Source: Lonicera japonica (lineage: Eukaryota > Streptophyta > Magnoliopsida > Dipsacales > Caprifoliaceae). Taken from it: a DNA stretch of 64,000 bases. The notes beneath the pieces are model-generated. The model searched no databases and was not told the DNA's origin. It saw nothing but the letters and a program-made list of their open reading frames with translations. A program made the translations under genes and the position numbers. Shown here in pieces: positions 61,436-64,000 of this stretch; within the stretch, counting starts at the first letter, position 1; each line of letters starts with the position of its first letter. The stretch is from positions 53,756,550 through 53,820,549 of the forward strand of contig CM038466.1 of NCBI GenBank assembly GCA_021464415.1, read 5' to 3'.

Positions 61436-62007
61436 TAGTCCTGGGAAATATTTGATAAGTATAAGATATCAAAAAATGCATGTGAACACTGGATATTAAT
61501 ATCCCTCAATCAAAGTGTTGGTACATAAGGGTGATTCCCATGAAAATGAGAATGCCAATAAAACTCTTAATGAGCCTTACTTGGCCTCTTGATGCATTTG
61601 AAGAACACATAGTGTAGTAGAGGCTAGAAAGAAAGAAATTACAAAAAGAAAAAAGAACAAATAAGTATATTTATAAACTGTACTGAACTTTTATTGCATA
61701 TCAAATCAGGGAACATCTCATGTTCTTATTCTGCACATTTACAAGCATGCATGGGAAAAGAAGAGCGAACTTTTTGTTCCCCTTCCCGGCCCCTACTCTT
61801 GTTTAATTAAAGTTGTAATCCTTATTGAATGATTAATGCGCATTTGAACCTTAATGAAATTTCATTAGGATGTTTTCCCAATTCTCTTAATTTGTTCATG
61901 ACGTATTTTTAGGTACAATAATAATTATAGATAAATATATTCAAAATTCATAATCAAACAAATTCATAGCAAAACACACATTCAAAGTTTCACTCAAATA
62001 ATAAAAC

Positions 62008-62682
62008 AAACAATTTTTTAAAAGTTTCATTCAGCATTTTATGTGAATGATGGTTCAAGTCTCTTCCTTCTATAACTGCCCCAAAATTCACTTGCAAGAA
62101 TAGAGTAAAAACAAAAAACTAAATGACTAAACATTACTCCTTATTAAACTTTAGCAAACTACAATTTTCATTTTTCATTTCGTACATCTAAATCATAAAT
62201 TCAATTTATTAATCCCTTTCCTAAATTAAACGTCTAGCAATTTCAAAAACAGCATTAATAAGAACCTCTAAATCATTATCCCCTTTCTTTACTTGTGGCG
62301 GTTCAGGATATGGTGCACCTCTAAATCCGCCCTCACACTCAATCGGCCCATTTATTGCAGCGAGGCATGGTCACTCATGCCCTTATAATCACCTCCCAAA
62401 GATTTTAACTCCATAGAAAAGAGATAAGAGGCATTCTCTAAAGATTCCCTAGATAACAGAAGTCTCGTGAGGATTAATTTGATCGTATATATACTACGAA
62501 GCACGTACATACTATACGAAGATGGCAATTGAAGCTTTGTTGACAAAAATACAGACATATAATTGTTGGCCAAACTATTTGTGTTACATTCAAGTATATG
62601 TTCCTAACAAAGATGGTACAAAATTCCTAGTTACAAGAAAGAAAACATATGGACGTAGTACCTAAAACATAAGGCTTCTAGT
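62008..62682. other. Segment present only in the unit B PIF copy
   Basis: Unit A passes from AATAATAAAACAAA to TTCCCATAACTGC at about 24600, while unit B has about 675 bp between. On the minus strand 62365-62226 encodes a plausible C-terminus (GPIECEGGFRGAPYPEPPQV, then DNDLEVLINAVFEIARRLI, stop) in a less AT-rich context. I do not recognise it. It may be part of the original element lost from unit A, or a captured gene fragment. Confidence 0.4.
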
Positions 62683-63882
62683 TCCCATAACTACATCAAA
62701 AACATAGGTTGCTCCTTAAGAAAACAGTGTTGCCATTTGATTCCAAATAGCCAACTGTTTCAAGTGCTTTATTTTTATGCCATTTGAAGATAAGCTCAAT
62801 TTTAGGTTATTTGATTGATTACAAGTTTAAAAAAGGTCCAATATATATATGGATTGCTTGTATAATATTGTTTGGTTAGTACAAATTTGGGACCTATTGC
62901 TAGTCTCGAAGATGCTAAACCAAACCAATGAGGTACATGAAATCACATTGAGCACAAATAGAAGCATTCATCACCATCCAACCAAAAATAACATTGATAG
63001 TTTATTTATCAATCATATATAACTACAAATTTCTACTGCTCAAACTCCTTAGGCAACTTAATATATCACATTGACCTACTGCTCAAACTCTTTAGGCCAG
63101 TTAATTAATCATAACTACAAAACCCACAAACTAAAAATGAGCAGAATACAACAAAATTAGGGAGCCAATTGAATCAAGTTATTTGCGGAAATTTTCTGAT
63201 AAAAAAAAAGTTCTTTGGGGCAATATATCAAACAGTTGGTGGGCAGTAAACAATACCTAGCATACATAAAGTGTTTCCCCCATAAAATTTATTAATAGAT
63301 ACATAGAACAAACTGAAAAAGGAAATCAAATAAACAAAAATAAAAAACCCTAAAATTTTGCTACAAAATAAAGAATCGAAATAAATTGGACATAATATAT
63401 AGTATTAATCTAAGTTCAATTGGATATATTTATGTTCATAGACTTTCTTTTGGATCGAATATATATGTATCTAGATGTGAGATGAATCTATAAAAGAGAG
63501 GGATAGAGAGAGGGAGGGAGGGGGAATAAATACATTGTACGTGTCGACTGCTTGCGATGGAGATAGAGAGATGAATCTATGGAGTGAGAGTGCTTGCTTG
63601 CTATCTAGATAGTTCCTTAAGGCAGCGATGGCTTGAGTAAGAAAGAGAGAGAGTCTGAGCTCGAAGAGAGAACCACGAAAGAATACAAAATTTTCTCTGG
63701 AAAAAAAAACCTAGGGTGGAGGCGAAAGTTTTTTTCCGTAAATAGATGGAAAAAAAGGGTCACGTGATTTTTTTGAAGAAAATTACTACCTAAAAAATAT
63801 TTGTTATCAAACAAGTTAAAACATGGAAAATAACTTCTAAAATGATATTTACCATGAAAAATAATCTCATTCAAACCTACCC

Positions 63883-64000
63883 TAAATATATAGATTAATA
63901 ATCTAGGTTAAATAATATTTTTGGTCGGTTTGAACTTTGGAGTAATGTGTTAAATTAATAATTCGTTAAAATAGGAACCTGTTGTCTAGTTCAGGGTCAA
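63883..64000. repeat. S2 block, right half, unit B, cut by window end
   Basis: After the PIF element the sequence follows 25652-25770 and runs off the window edge, so the duplication continues beyond 64000. Confidence 0.85.

Larger units (their letters stand above)
57989..63882 (-). mobile_element. PIF/Harbinger transposon, unit B copy
   Basis: The 5894 bp element lies at the same site as the unit A copy, between TAA duplications (57986-57988, 63883-63885). Its ends are decayed (GGGTGCATTTGAT and TTCAAACCTACCC). It is about 870 bp longer than the A copy, mainly through 62008-62682 and about 150 bp at 63287-63436; the second could have been lost from A by deletion between short CATA repeats. 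Both element genes are present and damaged differently from the A copy. Confidence 0.92.

Overview
The window looks like AT-rich intergenic DNA from a flowering plant, probably a eudicot. It holds Athila-type Ty3/gypsy and Tork-type Ty1/copia retrotransposons, a PIF/Harbinger transposon with a separate Myb-like gene, Stowaway, Tourist, hAT and Mutator-type non-autonomous elements, remnants of an endogenous pararetrovirus, a wall-associated-kinase-type kinase exon and F-box-associated gene remnants. There is no bacterial operon structure. Only two protein-coding stretches look intact: a small B3-like gene (17852-18340, minus) and the kinase exon (37237-38432, minus). Everything else that codes is transposon-derived or broken.

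Layout. 1-9141 is most of an Athila-type element on the minus strand: complete 5' LTR at 7572-9141, tRNA-Asp primer site, decayed gag-pol, 3' LTR outside the window. 9142-26368 is duplication unit A: a P block, an S block (S1), an F-box pseudogene and B3-like gene, and a second S block (S2) carrying a 5.0 kb PIF/Harbinger element. 26369-28630 is an LTR-less copia fragment. 28631-31100 is a third, more diverged P block (P'). 31162-33506 is a collapsed copia element. 33507-36450 is pararetrovirus debris. 37237-38432 is the kinase exon. 42231-64000 is duplication unit B with the same order, P, S1, F-box/B3, S2 with PIF, offset by about 33 kb from A at its left end and about 38 kb at its right end.

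The two units, plus the duplicated S and P blocks inside them, act as natural before/after pairs. Paralogous empty sites define the ends and target-site duplications of seven transposons directly: the PIF element (TAA), a Tourist MITE (TAA), a Stowaway MITE (TA), a hAT element (8 bp), two Mutator-like elements (8 and 9 bp) and a full copia element (5 bp, CTAGT) that split the unit B F-box pseudogene. The copia LTRs differ at about five of 402 positions, so that insertion is recent and postdates the A/B duplication.

I did not find a new multi-gene biological system. The most interesting points are the layered duplication with its insertion history, the rearranged endogenous caulimovirid whose reverse-transcriptase core is replaced by a 40-bp minisatellite, a copia element that lost its protease in frame, and a Mutator-like element carrying coding-like sequence that may be a captured gene fragment. 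All similarity statements are by eye from the sequence; no search was run.
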